Shown here piece after piece: positions 55,172 to 64,000 of a stretch of DNA of 64,000 nucleotides. The notes under the pieces are model-generated. The model was not told where the DNA came from, did no database searches, and saw only the letters and a program-made list of their open reading frames with translations. The position numbers were made by a program, and so were the translations under genes. Source of the DNA: Brevibacillus laterosporus (GTDB taxonomy: Bacteria; Bacillota; Bacilli; Brevibacillales; Brevibacillaceae); assembly GCA_007833815.1 (NCBI GenBank), contig CP033464.1, positions 2,055,501-2,119,500 on the forward strand, read 5' to 3'. Positions within the stretch are counted from its first letter, which is position 1. Each line of letters begins with the position of its first letter.

Positions 55172-56191
55172 TTGAATGCACAAACAAGGCTGACGAAGAT
55201 GAATGAGTTGGGCTTATACGAAATCCGTTTGGAATCAATCGGGGGGCTAGGGGCGAATCTAGCTGGTAAAATGCTGGCAGAAGCTGGTGTCATTCACTTA
55301 GGGTTGAATGGTTCTAACTTTTCTTCCTACGGTTCTGAGAAAAAAGGTTCCCCTGTAAAAGCTTTCGTCCGTTTTGCCAACCCTGAAACCAAATTACGAG
55401 CAACTTCCCCCATTGACGAACCACATGTGGTGGGTGTATTTCATGAAGCGATGTTGACGACACAAAACTGTATTTCTGGATTAGGATCAGACGGTATTCT
55501 GATCGTTAATACCACCAAAACGCCTGAAGAAATCAAAGAACGAACAGGACTTATCTCTGGAACCATACTATGTGTGGATGCTTTAGGGATTTCTTTGCGT
55601 GAAAAAACACGTATTAATACAGCGATGATGGGCGCTCTATGCCGAGTTGTGGATTTTCTTCATCCAGAGGCTGTCAAACGGATGATTCGTGAGACCTTTG
55701 AAGCTAAGTACCCTAAGCTAGTCGAGTCTAATCTACGCACATTTGAAGCGGGCTATGCGGAGGGTACCTGCACAACATTTGCACCATCAAATCTACAGGA
55801 AAATAAAACATCTGCTCAAAAAAGTGTGGGTACGTTACTCGGCTATCTAACACAGCCGATCGGTGGTGTTATCACAAACCCAGGTAACTCTGTGTTAAAA
55901 GATCTAAGCGCCTCTCGTCAAGGCTATCTTCCGCATTTTAACGAAGGAACATGTATTCACTGTGCAGCCTGTGAAATGCACTGCCCTGATTATTGTTTTG
56001 TTTGGGAAGAGGGCGAAGATAAACGTGGTCGTGCTCAACAATTTTTACGTGGTATCGACTATCAATATTGTAAGGGCTGTATGAAGTGTGTGGAGGTTTG
56101 TCCAACTGGATCGCTAACTCGTGAAAGAGAAGAAGAACAATATGCACGTGAGCATGCCGTTAAACATTCATTTGCAATGGCAAGAGCGTAA
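55172..56191 (+). CDS. 2-oxoacid:ferredoxin oxidoreductase, gamma subunit fused to 2[4Fe-4S] ferredoxin
   Basis: A 339-residue protein. TTG start with GGGAGGG eight bases upstream. Residues about 15-190 form the gamma domain (ESIGGLGANLAGKMLAEAG, SSYGSEKKGSPVKAFV). The C-terminal part carries two full cluster motifs, CIHCAACEMHCP and CKGCMKCVEVCP, as in the delta subunit. The enzyme oxidises a 2-oxoacid with CoA to acyl-CoA and CO2 and passes electrons to ferredoxin. It lies 16 bases before the alpha-beta gene in one operon. Confidence 0.88.
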   Translation: MNAQTRLTKMNELGLYEIRLESIGGLGANLAGKMLAEAGVIHLGLNGSNFSSYGSEKKGSPVKAFVRFANPETKLRATSPIDEPHVVGVFHEAMLTTQNCISGLGSDGILIVNTTKTPEEIKERTGLISGTILCVDALGISLREKTRINTAMMGALCRVVDFLHPEAVKRMIRETFEAKYPKLVESNLRTFEAGYAEGTCTTFAPSNLQENKTSAQKSVGTLLGYLTQPIGGVITNPGNSVLKDLSASRQGYLPHFNEGTCIHCAACEMHCPDYCFVWEEGEDKRGRAQQFLRGIDYQYCKGCMKCVEVCPTGSLTREREEEQYAREHAVKHSFAMARA

Positions 56192-56207
56192 GGGAGGAGC
56201 TAGGGAC

Positions 56208-58501
56208 ATGAGTATAAATACAACAACGTCACCAGAAATAGAAACCAAAGCCTGTGTAGCGGAGACCGTCGATTTCAGGTCTGGCAATGAAATGGCCGCG
56301 AAAGCTGCTGCTCAGATCAATTATCATGTAATGGGGTATTTTCCGATCACACCTTCTACAGAAATTGCTGAATATCTAGATGAGATGAAAGCAAATGGAG
56401 AACACGATATCGTCTTGATTCCGGCGGACGGGGAGCATGGATCAGCTGGTATCTGTTATGGGGCATCTACAGCAGGTGGACGTGTATTTAATGCTACCTC
56501 AGCCAATGGTTTATTATACATGCTGGAGCAGTTGCCTGTTCAATCTGGCACACGCTTCCCTATGGTCTTAAATCTAGTAACCCGATCTGTGTCGGGGCCA
56601 TTAGATATACGTGGGGATCATTCCGATTTATACTATGCGCTTAATACAGGCTGGCCGATTCTCTTAGCCAAGGACCCACAGGCTGTATATGATATGAATC
56701 TATTTGCACTGCGTGTAGCCGAACATCAAGATGTACGTTTGCCAGTGATAGTGGCATCAGATGGCTTTTTCACTTCACACCAGAAGCGTCGCGTGCAGTA
56801 CTTTACGGATCGAGAGTGCGTTCAGAAATTTGTCGGGGAGAACACTGTCTATGTGGACTCTACCGATGTGAAAAATCCGACTACCATCGGGCCATATATG
56901 AATGATCCCGATTATATTAATAACAAATACCAGCAATCACAAGCCATGTATCAGGCAGAGCAAGTGTTCCTTGATGTAGCCAAAGAATTTGAGAAGCTAA
57001 CGGGACGAAGTTATCCAGTGCTGGATGAATACATGATGGAGGATGCGGAGGTAGCTTTATTTCTACTAAACTCCGCCTCCGATACTGCCCGTGATGTAGT
57101 AGATAGCTTACGTAAAAAGGGGATCAGAGCTGGAGTTGTCTCTCCGAACATCATCCGTCCCTTCCCTAAAAAGGCTGTGCAGGAAGCTCTTCGACATGTA
57201 AAAGTGGTGCTAGTAGGAGAGCGTGCCGATTCTTACGGAGCACATGGCGGTAATCTTAGTCACGAAATCAAGGCAGCGATGCTGGATGCCAAGGCTGATA
57301 CCACGATCCTAACACGGATTTTTGGCTTGGGAGGCAAAGACTTTTACGCTGCAGATGCAGAAGCGTTTTTTACACAGTGCTTACAAAAAATGCAGGGAGA
57401 AGAGATTGCTTCTTTTGACTACCATGGCATTACGGCTGGCGAAGAGCAAAACCGTCCGACACGTGTGATTGAACCTTTGACAAAAGAGCAAACCTCTGGA
57501 TTTATTACAGTTACTCAAGATGCAGAGAGTGGTGACTTGAAAGTAAAAGTACCACCGATGCGTATGCTGACGAAAAAAGCGAAACGTATTGCCCCAGGTC
57601 ACGGTGCTTGCCCTGGTTGTGGAATCTTTTCTGGACTAGAAATGTTCTTTAAAGGAATTGAAGGCGACATCGTGGTTCTCTTCCACACGGGTTGTGCTAT
57701 GGTTGTGACCACAGGTTATCCGTATTCCGCTCATAAGGTCAATTATATCCATAACCTATTCCAGAATGGTTCAGCTACACTTTCTGGGGTCGTGGAGATG
57801 TTCTGGGAGCGTATTCGCCGTGGAGAAGTTGAGGTGGATGAGAGCAATTTGACCTTTATTATGGTTTCTGGTGACGGTGGTATGGACATTGGGATGGGAC
57901 CTGCTATTGGTACAGCTCTACGCAATCATAAGTTAATCATTCTGGAATATGATAACGAGGGCTATATGAATACAGGATCGCAAATGTCATACTCTACTCC
58001 AATGGGGCATATGACATCTACATCCAACCTTGGCGAAGGGCAACATGGAAAGGCTTTTCACCATAAGGACACTGTACAAATCATGGCGGCAACCAACATC
58101 TCATATGTCTTTACAGGAACGGAAGCCTTCCACAAGATCTAATTAAAAAGGCGGCAAAAGCCCAATGGTACGCACAGCATGTAGGTACCGTTTACGGTAA
58201 GATTTTAATTAGTTGTCCACTAAACTGGAAAGCACCAGAACATGAGGGGAAATCCATCGTGGAAACGGCTGTCAATAGTTGTTTCTTCCCGTTATATGAA
58301 GTAGAGAAGGGAATAACCAAGATTACGTTCAATCCAGAAGAGAAAAACAAACGCGTACCAGTGACAGAGTGGCTACAATTATTAGGCAAAACCAGACACT
58401 TGTTGCGACCGGAAAATGAGTCCTCTCTCAATCAGTTTGAACAAGAAGTAGAGCGCCGTTGGAATATGTTGAAAGCAAAGCATGAGAATCCTTATTTATA
58501 A
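56208..58501 (+). pseudogene. 2-oxoacid:ferredoxin oxidoreductase, fused alpha-beta subunits, with a one-base frameshift
   Basis: ATG 56208 follows GGGAGG. The first frame (644 codons) covers the alpha part (FPITPSTEIAEYLDEMKANG, GEHGSAGICYGAST) and most of the beta part (GHGACPGCGIFSG, the thiamine-diphosphate motif GDGGMDIGMG, DNEGYMNTGSQMS). It stops at 58142 after TEAFHKI. The next frame continues at once with DLIKKAAKAQWYAQHVGTVY and goes on to 58501. Adding one C near 58130 would give TEAFPQDLIKKAAK, restoring a protein of about 764 residues. So the break is a single-base deletion in a CC(C) run: a true recent mutation or an assembly error. Beta C-terminal residues would otherwise be lost. 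Confidence 0.85.
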
Positions 58502-58524
58502 AAAGTGAGGATCATAGATGTGTT

Positions 58525-58568
58525 AAGAAAGCCCGTTTCTGGTTGTAATACCAGAGACGGGCTTTCTT
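58525..58568. terminator. Bidirectional terminator after the oxidoreductase operon
   Basis: An approximately 19-bp stem AAGAAAGCCCGTTTCTGGT/ACCAGAGACGGGCTTTCTT with one wobble pair. Confidence 0.85.
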
Positions 58569-58632
58569 ATACTTTCAAAAAAACGATTAAGGCACAGGTC
58601 TATTACATAATTGGTCATTATTATTGGTGTTG

Positions 58633-59214
58633 TTAATTAATTAAGAAACGATTGGCTGAAGACGTTTCTTTTAACATCCCAATAGACACTAGGCGTTTGC
58701 GCAGGATGATACCTACGTAGGCAGCTAGGATTGCTTTAATAACCCCCCCAGCGATAAATGGAGTTACCCCAGTTGCCATTGCACCAGCCCAGCTGAGGTT
58801 TAAAACTAATTTCAGCTGGATTACGCCAAACAGGAAAGTAATAACCATACCAATTAGATTAGCGATCAATGCCATAGTGAAGGTATACTTTGTTTTTTCA
58901 AGAAAATAGCCCATTACAAATGCAGTAGCAATAAAGCCAAAGATGAATCCGCCGGTAGGTCCTATCAATACTTGAGGGCCACCTGAAAAGCTTGCAAACA
59001 CCGGCACGCCAATCGCTCCTAGTATTACATAAAGTACCATGGATACAGTACCATAGCGACTTCCAAGCACAGTTGCCACCAAGCCTACAGCTAAAGTTTG
59101 GCCTGTAATCGGCACAATAGGCAACGGAATAGTAATCTGTGCAAACACAGCGGTAATAGCAGTAAAAATAGCAGTTAAAATATAAGTTCTAAGTTTCTCA
59201 TTGCGATGTTGCAT
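58633..59214 (-). CDS. bioY: Biotin transporter substrate-binding subunit BioY
   Basis: A 193-residue membrane protein with six helices. ATG 59214 with GAGGTG five bases upstream is preferred to the adjacent TTG. Family motifs: ITIPLPIVPITGQTLAVGL, SRYGTVSMVLYVILGAIGVP, GPTGGFIFGFIATAFVMGY. BioY is the S-component of the energy-coupling factor biotin transporter and uses shared EcfAA'T, none of which are in the window. No BirA operator was recognised by eye. Confidence 0.92.
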   Translation of the reverse strand: MQHRNEKLRTYILTAIFTAITAVFAQITIPLPIVPITGQTLAVGLVATVLGSRYGTVSMVLYVILGAIGVPVFASFSGGPQVLIGPTGGFIFGFIATAFVMGYFLEKTKYTFTMALIANLIGMVITFLFGVIQLKLVLNLSWAGAMATGVTPFIAGGVIKAILAAYVGIILRKRLVSIGMLKETSSANRFLIN

Positions 59215-59457
59215 CAAGGCACCTCAATTCTTAAATGTAAACGAATAGTATAGTCGAGTTTACCGAAATTGTATCAAAAGAAGATTTCGTTGTAAATAAT
59301 GCGATGTGATGCAAGAAAAGTTTGAACGTTTCGGGAAGTCACATCACTATGGTCCTCGCTAGTCATGATATGCAAAAAAATATGGTAAACTGGGGAAGGT
59401 AACGAGGTTTCACAAATATGGACAGAATAGCTTTTTTCTAATGATAGGAGTGGGACA

Positions 59458-60435
59458 ATGGCAGACCAAAAACGGTTGTTACTAGATGTAGATACCGGCA
59501 TTGATGATGCATTAGCTATTTTATATGCGTTGCAATCCAAAGAAGCGCGTGTGGAAGGTATCATTACTGGTGCAGGGCATGTCAGCTTGAATCAAGCAAC
59601 TCGTAATACCTTGCAGGTAGTAGAAGCAGCACAAGTAGGGTATGAGGTGCCGGTAATAAAAGGAGCCAGCAAGCCATTGATCCGTAAAGAGATGGGATAT
59701 GGACAAAAAAACGATGCTACTGGACTGGGTAATGCTGTTTTACCTGCACCGATGCAAACAGCTTTGGCAATGTCAGCCAGCGATTTCATTATTTTGAAAG
59801 CGCAAGAATGCGAAGATGAGCTGATCATCGTAACGATGGGACGACTCACAAATCTGGCGAATGCAGTTGCAAAAGCCCCTTCTCTTGGCAAAAAAATAAA
59901 ACAGGTAATTATTGCAGGTGGTGCAATTCGTGGAGCTGGAAATGTAACTGCTGCTGCCGAATTCAATTTCTGGGGAGATCCAGAAGCTGCTTTATTTGTA
60001 TTGGGAGCAGGATTGCCAATTACGTTAGTTAGCTTAGATATAACACAGCCAACCATGTTTACGTCCAGTCATCTAGCTGAATTACTGCATAAGAAAGCAG
60101 AACGGACAGAAAGCATGCTTTCTTTTATAGAAGAGATGGCTCGTTTCCAACTTGGGGCAGGGGGAGATGCTGGGCAGGACAAGCTTGCATTCTCTATGCA
60201 AGGTCCATTAGCTGTCGGGGTGGCCCTGGATAGTACATTGATTCGTACCAAAGAGATTTTGGTTCAAGTGGAATGTAAGGGAGAAGTGTCACGTGGAGCG
60301 CTTATCGCTGATCTACGACAAACAGCAAGCATCGGGCAAAAAGTGTTGGCGGGTGTAGAGGTTGATAGCGAGCGTTTTGTACAACATTGGATTACTACCT
60401 TAACGATGGATGCGAGCGGAGGAATTAACAGATGA
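59458..60435 (+). CDS. Inosine-uridine-preferring nucleoside hydrolase (first of two)
   Basis: A 325-residue enzyme. ATG behind AGGAGTGGGACA. The N-terminal calcium-binding motif is LLLDVDTGIDDALAILYALQ; further signs are VTMGRLTNLANAV, VIIAGGAIRGAGN and EFNFWGDPEAA. It cleaves the N-glycosidic bond of ribonucleosides to base and ribose. Its last four bases overlap the start of a second nucleoside hydrolase. In VTMGRLTNLA an Arg takes the place of the usual Pro, and the second paralogue has VASQTNLA, so both differ slightly from the common VATGPLTNLA. Confidence 0.88.
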   Translation: MADQKRLLLDVDTGIDDALAILYALQSKEARVEGIITGAGHVSLNQATRNTLQVVEAAQVGYEVPVIKGASKPLIRKEMGYGQKNDATGLGNAVLPAPMQTALAMSASDFIILKAQECEDELIIVTMGRLTNLANAVAKAPSLGKKIKQVIIAGGAIRGAGNVTAAAEFNFWGDPEAALFVLGAGLPITLVSLDITQPTMFTSSHLAELLHKKAERTESMLSFIEEMARFQLGAGGDAGQDKLAFSMQGPLAVGVALDSTLIRTKEILVQVECKGEVSRGALIADLRQTASIGQKVLAGVEVDSERFVQHWITTLTMDASGGINR

Positions 60436-61379
60436 AATACGTTATTTTAGATGTTGATACGGGAATTGATGATGCTCTTGCGATTGCTTATGCGATACAA
60501 TCTCCTACGTTACATGTGTTGGGGATAACGACTAGCTTTGGCAATCATATTGTTGATATTACGACTGAGAATACATTAAAAGTGCTAGAGATTTTAGGGG
60601 CAAGTGATATCCCTGTGGCAAAAGGAGCAGGAAAGCCGTTGCTACGTTCCCCTTTAAAAGCGAATGCTACCCATATTCATGGGGAAGATGGCATTGGTAA
60701 TACCCATTTGCCCAAACCAAAAGCAAAGGCAATCGAAATGCATGCCGCCGATTTTATCATTGAACAAATTCGCAAATATCCGAATCAAGTGACCCTCATT
60801 ACCGTTGCCAGCCAAACCAACTTGGCATTAGCTATTATGAAAGATCCTGAGATTGTTTCACTGGCCGAGCGAGTTGTCATTATGGGCGGCGCAGTAACGG
60901 TGCCAGGAAATGTAACTCCTGTAGCGGAAGCCAATATTTATACCGATCCAGAGGCGGCGGAGCTTGTGTTCCAGTCAGGTATACCAATTACCTTAGTAGG
61001 ACTTGATGTTACCATGCAAACTTTGCTGACCAAGGTGCATACACAGATGTGGCGTGAGTCTGGTACAGCAGTAGGAGAGTTCTTAGCGGCATGTTCTGAA
61101 TTCTATATGGATGCCTACGCTAAAATTAACCCATACCTTGGCGGATGCGCCTTACACGATCCTCTTGCAGTAGGGGTGGTTATTGACCCATCTTTTGTCA
61201 AAACAACGCCAATGTACGTGCAAGTAGATACCGAAGGCTCGGCTTCTATCGGCCGAACCATCGGAGACAGGCGGAATGCTCCGGAGCACGCCCCAAATAT
61301 GGATGTATGCATGGAAGTAGACGTCCATCGCTTTGTTTCACATTTTTTAAACCAGGTGATTACGCAAAAAATAATATAA
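60432..61379 (+). CDS. Inosine-uridine-preferring nucleoside hydrolase (second of two)
   Basis: A 315-residue paralogue. The ATG overlaps the previous stop (ATGA), so translation is coupled. It has VILDVDTGIDDALAIAYAIQ, VVIMGGAVTVPGNVTPVAEA, NIYTDPEAAELVF and the C-terminal ALHDPLAVGVVIDP with the conserved His-Asp pair. The first gene has FSMQGPLAVGVALD at this place, lacking the His-Asp, so the two may differ in activity or substrate. A tandem pair suggests gene duplication and heterodimer or split specificity. Confidence 0.88.
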   Translation: MKYVILDVDTGIDDALAIAYAIQSPTLHVLGITTSFGNHIVDITTENTLKVLEILGASDIPVAKGAGKPLLRSPLKANATHIHGEDGIGNTHLPKPKAKAIEMHAADFIIEQIRKYPNQVTLITVASQTNLALAIMKDPEIVSLAERVVIMGGAVTVPGNVTPVAEANIYTDPEAAELVFQSGIPITLVGLDVTMQTLLTKVHTQMWRESGTAVGEFLAACSEFYMDAYAKINPYLGGCALHDPLAVGVVIDPSFVKTTPMYVQVDTEGSASIGRTIGDRRNAPEHAPNMDVCMEVDVHRFVSHFLNQVITQKII

Positions 61380-61383
61380 GAAG

Positions 61384-62244
61384 CTACTCCGGTTTCGCTG
61401 TAAAAGGAACGAGCCAGTAGGAGCTTCCATCCGCTTTGCGATCCATATAGCCGTATTCGATTAGATAGCGACGCAAAATGGCATAATCGTCATAAACGGT
61501 TTTAAGTATTGCATTTACTTCTTTTTCTGTATATAGCTTATTGCGTTCGAAACGGCCAATGATATGATGCAAGATGGCTGCTTTGCGTTTTTCTTTGAGT
61601 GGAAATTCCTTAGCCATTCCATCCAATCCATTAGGAAAGTACGTACGTAAGATTTCTTGATACTCTTCTTCTGTCATAGCAAAACGCTCGTCTTGAAAGC
61701 GAACAGTGGGCGGAATAGTAAGAAAAGGGCTTGTAGCTTCGCGTTTTTTTCTCTTGGTTGATGTAGTTTGGGATGACTGTTCAGAATCAGAGGAAGTGTG
61801 AGTCTTGGAGGAAGACTGACTAGTTTCCCCTAACAATTCCATGATGGCTAGAAATATCTTGGCCTGTTTTTCTTTCTCCCTTAACATAAAGCGATGATTG
61901 CGTATAGTAGAATTGCTACGGCCCTCACTGTTTTGCACAATTTGTGCGTCGGTTTGTCCATCATAAAACTGGGCAAGAAGTTGACGCTGAACATCGGTTA
62001 AGCCTGTCATTTTTTTGTCCAACGATAGAAGAAAGTGAAACATTGAGGTATGGGTGGCATCGATATGCTGTTTCATGGCCCTTTTCGCTTCATACCAATA
62101 TTCACCCTGTGGATAAATAATGCCTTCTTCATAGGACTGACCACAAATCAGACATGTATAGCTCTCTTGTTTTTCATTGTATACATAACCGTTCTTGATC
62201 TCTTCCATGGAGGCTTTCCAAAATAAGTCGGCTAATATGTCCAT
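61384..62244 (-). CDS. DUF2087 regulator with an N-terminal zinc finger and LuxR-like HTH
   Basis: A 286-residue protein. The start is ATG 62244 with GGAG nine bases upstream (the GGAG is part of an earlier in-frame ATGGAG). Residues about 25-65 hold a Cys2-His2-like motif (YTCLICGQSY, then KQHIDATH). Next is a LuxR-type helix-turn-helix (LTDVQRQLLAQFYDGQTDAQ, SNSTIRNHRFML), a Ser/Thr-rich linker, and a C-terminal DUF2087 domain (FPLKEKRKAAILHHIIGRFE, LYTEKEVNAIL, DYAILRRYLIEYGYMDRK). It is probably a DNA-binding regulator; targets and ligand are unknown. Confidence 0.8.
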   Translation of the reverse strand: MDILADLFWKASMEEIKNGYVYNEKQESYTCLICGQSYEEGIIYPQGEYWYEAKRAMKQHIDATHTSMFHFLLSLDKKMTGLTDVQRQLLAQFYDGQTDAQIVQNSEGRSNSTIRNHRFMLREKEKQAKIFLAIMELLGETSQSSSKTHTSSDSEQSSQTTSTKRKKREATSPFLTIPPTVRFQDERFAMTEEEYQEILRTYFPNGLDGMAKEFPLKEKRKAAILHHIIGRFERNKLYTEKEVNAILKTVYDDYAILRRYLIEYGYMDRKADGSSYWLVPFTAKPE

Positions 62245-62320
62245 AGATAAAAACTCCATTCGTCTGTTTATTTATAGACATATTAATATTTCGTTTGTTT
62301 TTAGTCAAGATGAAAGTATG

Positions 62321-62353
62321 AAAACCCACCGGGACTAGGCGCGCTGTGGGCTA
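62321..62353 (-). terminator. Weak terminator after the germination operon
   Basis: On the minus strand AGCCCAC/GTGGGTT flanks a 16-nt loop, followed by TTTTCATACTTTC. Confidence 0.4.
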
Positions 62354-62358
62354 GTAAG

Positions 62359-63660
62359 CTACCGTTTTGACCCTTTTAAACCAAATTCTCTAACATTCAC
62401 CTTTACATGGACGTCAATAGGAATCTTACTAAATTCCTCATCCCAATTATCTTTCATCTTTTCCCAAACATCTGGGTGGTGAACGGATAAAGCTTTGTTG
62501 AATTCCAAAACATCTATTTTCCATTTTTTTTGGAGCTTGTTGAGACTTTTTCTGGTCAATTCCTTTATTTTTTTCTCAAATGCTTTTTCTGTCTTCACAA
62601 GATAGCTGTCATCAAAGCCATTTTCCTCTGGAGACCAGTCTTCGCCAATTCGTCCATTTAACTTAATATGTACGGAAAAAGAGACTTGTCCATTTTGAAC
62701 TTTAGGAGTTATTTTACTTGAAATAGTACGAATCTCATATATGAGTAGGCTATTTGTTGGTGGTAAGACGGTTTTAATAAGACCTGCGTGCTTTTCCCAC
62801 TTTGATTTACCACTACCCAGGAGGAGATTGGCTCCACTTACCTCCTCTTCGTTTAACCACCCAATCATTTTCCCCGTATCACCTTTAATGAGAGAAGCTC
62901 CAGCTATTTTTATTGTCTTTGTGGATACTTCCACTCGAGGAATCATAAAACTTTTTCTTGTAGTCATGTGCTCTGAAATAAACCCAAGTGAAGTCGGGGT
63001 AGCAATAGCTAAATTTTTTCTAACATTATCCAGGATGCTAAGTATTTCGATAGCAGGAAGTGTTTCGTTAAGAGGTTTTTTATTTAATACATCAAGAGCG
63101 CGACCTTTGGCTACAACAACTAGTACGGTTCTACGCAGTTCGGTGTCACGTAAAAAGTACTCCAGCGTTTTTTCGATGCTTAATTTTCTTGCAAAGTCTT
63201 CTCCAATCACCATCGTTTTGACATGCAAAAAGAAGGGCGGTTTGGAGCTTTTAGTAGAAAAATTACGGATTATTTCAAAGAACGAGGTACCTTCGCCTGA
63301 AATATTGAAGTAGGCTTGCTTCTGTGTGCCGGTTACTTTAGCTGTACCGGTAAGGACTTTGGGTACAACATTTTGATGAGTTAAGAGAATGGGGATTTTC
63401 TGTTGAGTACTTTGGTTTGCATTGGATTCATCCCCTTGATGTGCTGATTCAGAGTCAGCATCAGATGAGCTAGCTTCTTCTGAGTCGGCATTCGTTTCCG
63501 AGTCTGAATCGTTTTCCTTTAGAGGAGTGTCAACTCCTACGCCAATTACCATGGCTAGATCTTCTATTTCCTGACGGTCCCAACACCCCGATATCAAGAG
63601 TGTCAAAGAGAGAGTGAGCACGCATGCCAACCAATTATGTTTGTTTGTTTTGTTGGGCAT
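62359..63660 (-). CDS. Ger(x)C-family spore germination lipoprotein
   Basis: A 433-residue lipoprotein, the C subunit of a GerA-type germinant receptor. Signal sequence ends LLISGC (lipobox), followed by WDRQEIEDLAMVIGVGVD, the family's hallmark. An acidic Ser/Glu/Asp insert (about 55-90) is longer than usual. ATG lies about ten bases after GGAGG, inside the upstream gene, which it overlaps by 26 bp. It sits at the spore inner membrane and works with the A and B subunits in sensing germinants. Confidence 0.92.
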   Translation of the reverse strand: MPNKTNKHNWLACVLTLSLTLLISGCWDRQEIEDLAMVIGVGVDTPLKENDSDSETNADSEEASSSDADSESAHQGDESNANQSTQQKIPILLTHQNVVPKVLTGTAKVTGTQKQAYFNISGEGTSFFEIIRNFSTKSSKPPFFLHVKTMVIGEDFARKLSIEKTLEYFLRDTELRRTVLVVVAKGRALDVLNKKPLNETLPAIEILSILDNVRKNLAIATPTSLGFISEHMTTRKSFMIPRVEVSTKTIKIAGASLIKGDTGKMIGWLNEEEVSGANLLLGSGKSKWEKHAGLIKTVLPPTNSLLIYEIRTISSKITPKVQNGQVSFSVHIKLNGRIGEDWSPEENGFDDSYLVKTEKAFEKKIKELTRKSLNKLQKKWKIDVLEFNKALSVHHPDVWEKMKDNWDEEFSKIPIDVHVKVNVREFGLKGSKR

Positions 63661-64000
63661 TGGCAGATTTCCTCCATTTTGAAAAAAGTAGCAATAAAAT
63701 CGGGATGATACCGGATGCTAATACTGAAACGTAGCCAAGATGTGTACCCAAAGAAAATGCTTGATCTAAATTCTTGGGTAGCATGGCGAAAGCGTACAAA
63801 AGGGGAGTCAACAGGACTTGCAACAAACGTAGGCGTATAGGTACAAGTAGACTTAATCCTAGACTTACCAAATAAAAGCAGAATACAAATGTAGTAAAAA
63901 TACTAAGAACCCAGATGACCATAAAAAACAATTCATAGTGTTCAAAGAAGGCACCAGGAAATTCGATCTGTTTCACAAACTCCATCGTTGGCCATGTAAG
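63635..64000 (-). CDS. GerAB-family germination permease, C-terminal part (runs off the window)
   Basis: The frame is open to base 64000 (codons L-T-W-P-T-M-E-F), so the start lies to the right. The visible 120 residues contain WPTMEFVKQIEFPGAFFEHY, typical of the end of GerAB/GerBB/GerKB, followed by four helices. The B subunit is an APC-superfamily transporter-like protein that binds the germinant. A GerA-type subunit gene is expected further right. Confidence 0.88.
   Translation of the reverse strand, partial: LTWPTMEFVKQIEFPGAFFEHYELFFMVIWVLSIFTTFVFCFYLVSLGLSLLVPIRLRLLQVLLTPLLYAFAMLPKNLDQAFSLGTHLGYVSVLASGIIPILLLLFSKWRKSANAQQNKQT

Noticed and set aside
58569-59457. Biotin-responsive operator or riboswitch around bioY
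   Set aside because: No convincing BirA palindrome or riboswitch-like fold could be seen.
59592-60056. 154-codon minus-strand frame in the first nucleoside hydrolase
   Set aside because: Shadow of the sense gene, caused by codon bias; no motif.
62741-63313. 190-codon plus-strand frame opposite the Ger(x)C gene
   Set aside because: Antisense to a clear germination gene; no ribosome site.

Overview
The window looks like chromosomal DNA of an AT-rich, endospore-forming member of the Bacillota, most likely a Brevibacillus close to B. laterosporus. This is inferred from the gene families: a Ger(x)C/GerAB germination operon, a Spo0E-type phosphatase, Arg-rich and Cys/Gly-rich small proteins of spore-coat type, an SLH-anchored enzyme, strong AAGGAGG ribosome sites, and an NRPS segment whose domain set suits the bogorol/brevilaterin class. 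No rRNA, CRISPR array or prophage is visible. There is one tRNA-Ala(GGC).

Layout. (1) 1-10741 is the right end of a nonribosomal peptide cluster: the thioester-reductase end of a synthetase entering from the left, an ABC exporter pair, an aldo/keto reductase, a 1747-residue ligase-KR-carrier-condensation starter protein, and a type II thioesterase facing the other way. Together they suggest a peptide with an alpha-hydroxy-acyl N-terminus and a C-terminus reduced to an alcohol. (2) 10742-24434 is a mosaic: a chemoreceptor preceded by a hidden 39-codon membrane peptide, a YdcF-type protein, a nucleotidyltransferase, a TIMP-like secreted protein, an O-methyltransferase, a phosphoesterase, a GFGGR-repeat protein, an SLH beta-lactamase-fold protein and several decayed genes. 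(3) 24435-27759 holds a helicase-nuclease and the tRNA. (4) 28041-36876 has two chemoreceptors, a TM2 protein, the khtTU potassium/proton antiporter operon, an acyltransferase and a zincin-motif lipoprotein.

(5) 37183-46655 is the most interesting part. Two HTH-TPR regulators of the RRNPP (Rap/PlcR/AimR-like) type are each followed immediately by a small gene for a secreted peptide: 45 codons at 38481, and 65 codons overlapping its regulator by four bases at 46084. Both pairs end in a hairpin terminator, and a Spo0E-like gene follows the second. The second peptide carries the motif DNGA(K/R)P twice. These look like two separate peptide quorum-sensing systems. Between them lie an aldo/keto reductase, gapN with a divergent MarR/OhrR regulator, a frameshifted chemoreceptor remnant, and a 51-bp palindromic IS3-like mini-element inside a terminator loop.

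(6) 46786-64000 carries a secreted repeat protein, a lipase-like hydrolase, a LysR/EamA divergent pair, a protamine-like Arg-rich protein, cardiolipin synthase, an acyltransferase, a 2-oxoacid:ferredoxin oxidoreductase whose alpha-beta gene has a one-base frameshift, bioY, two overlapping nucleoside hydrolases, a DUF2087 regulator and the end of a germination-receptor operon. All functions are read from motifs and context; no database search was possible.
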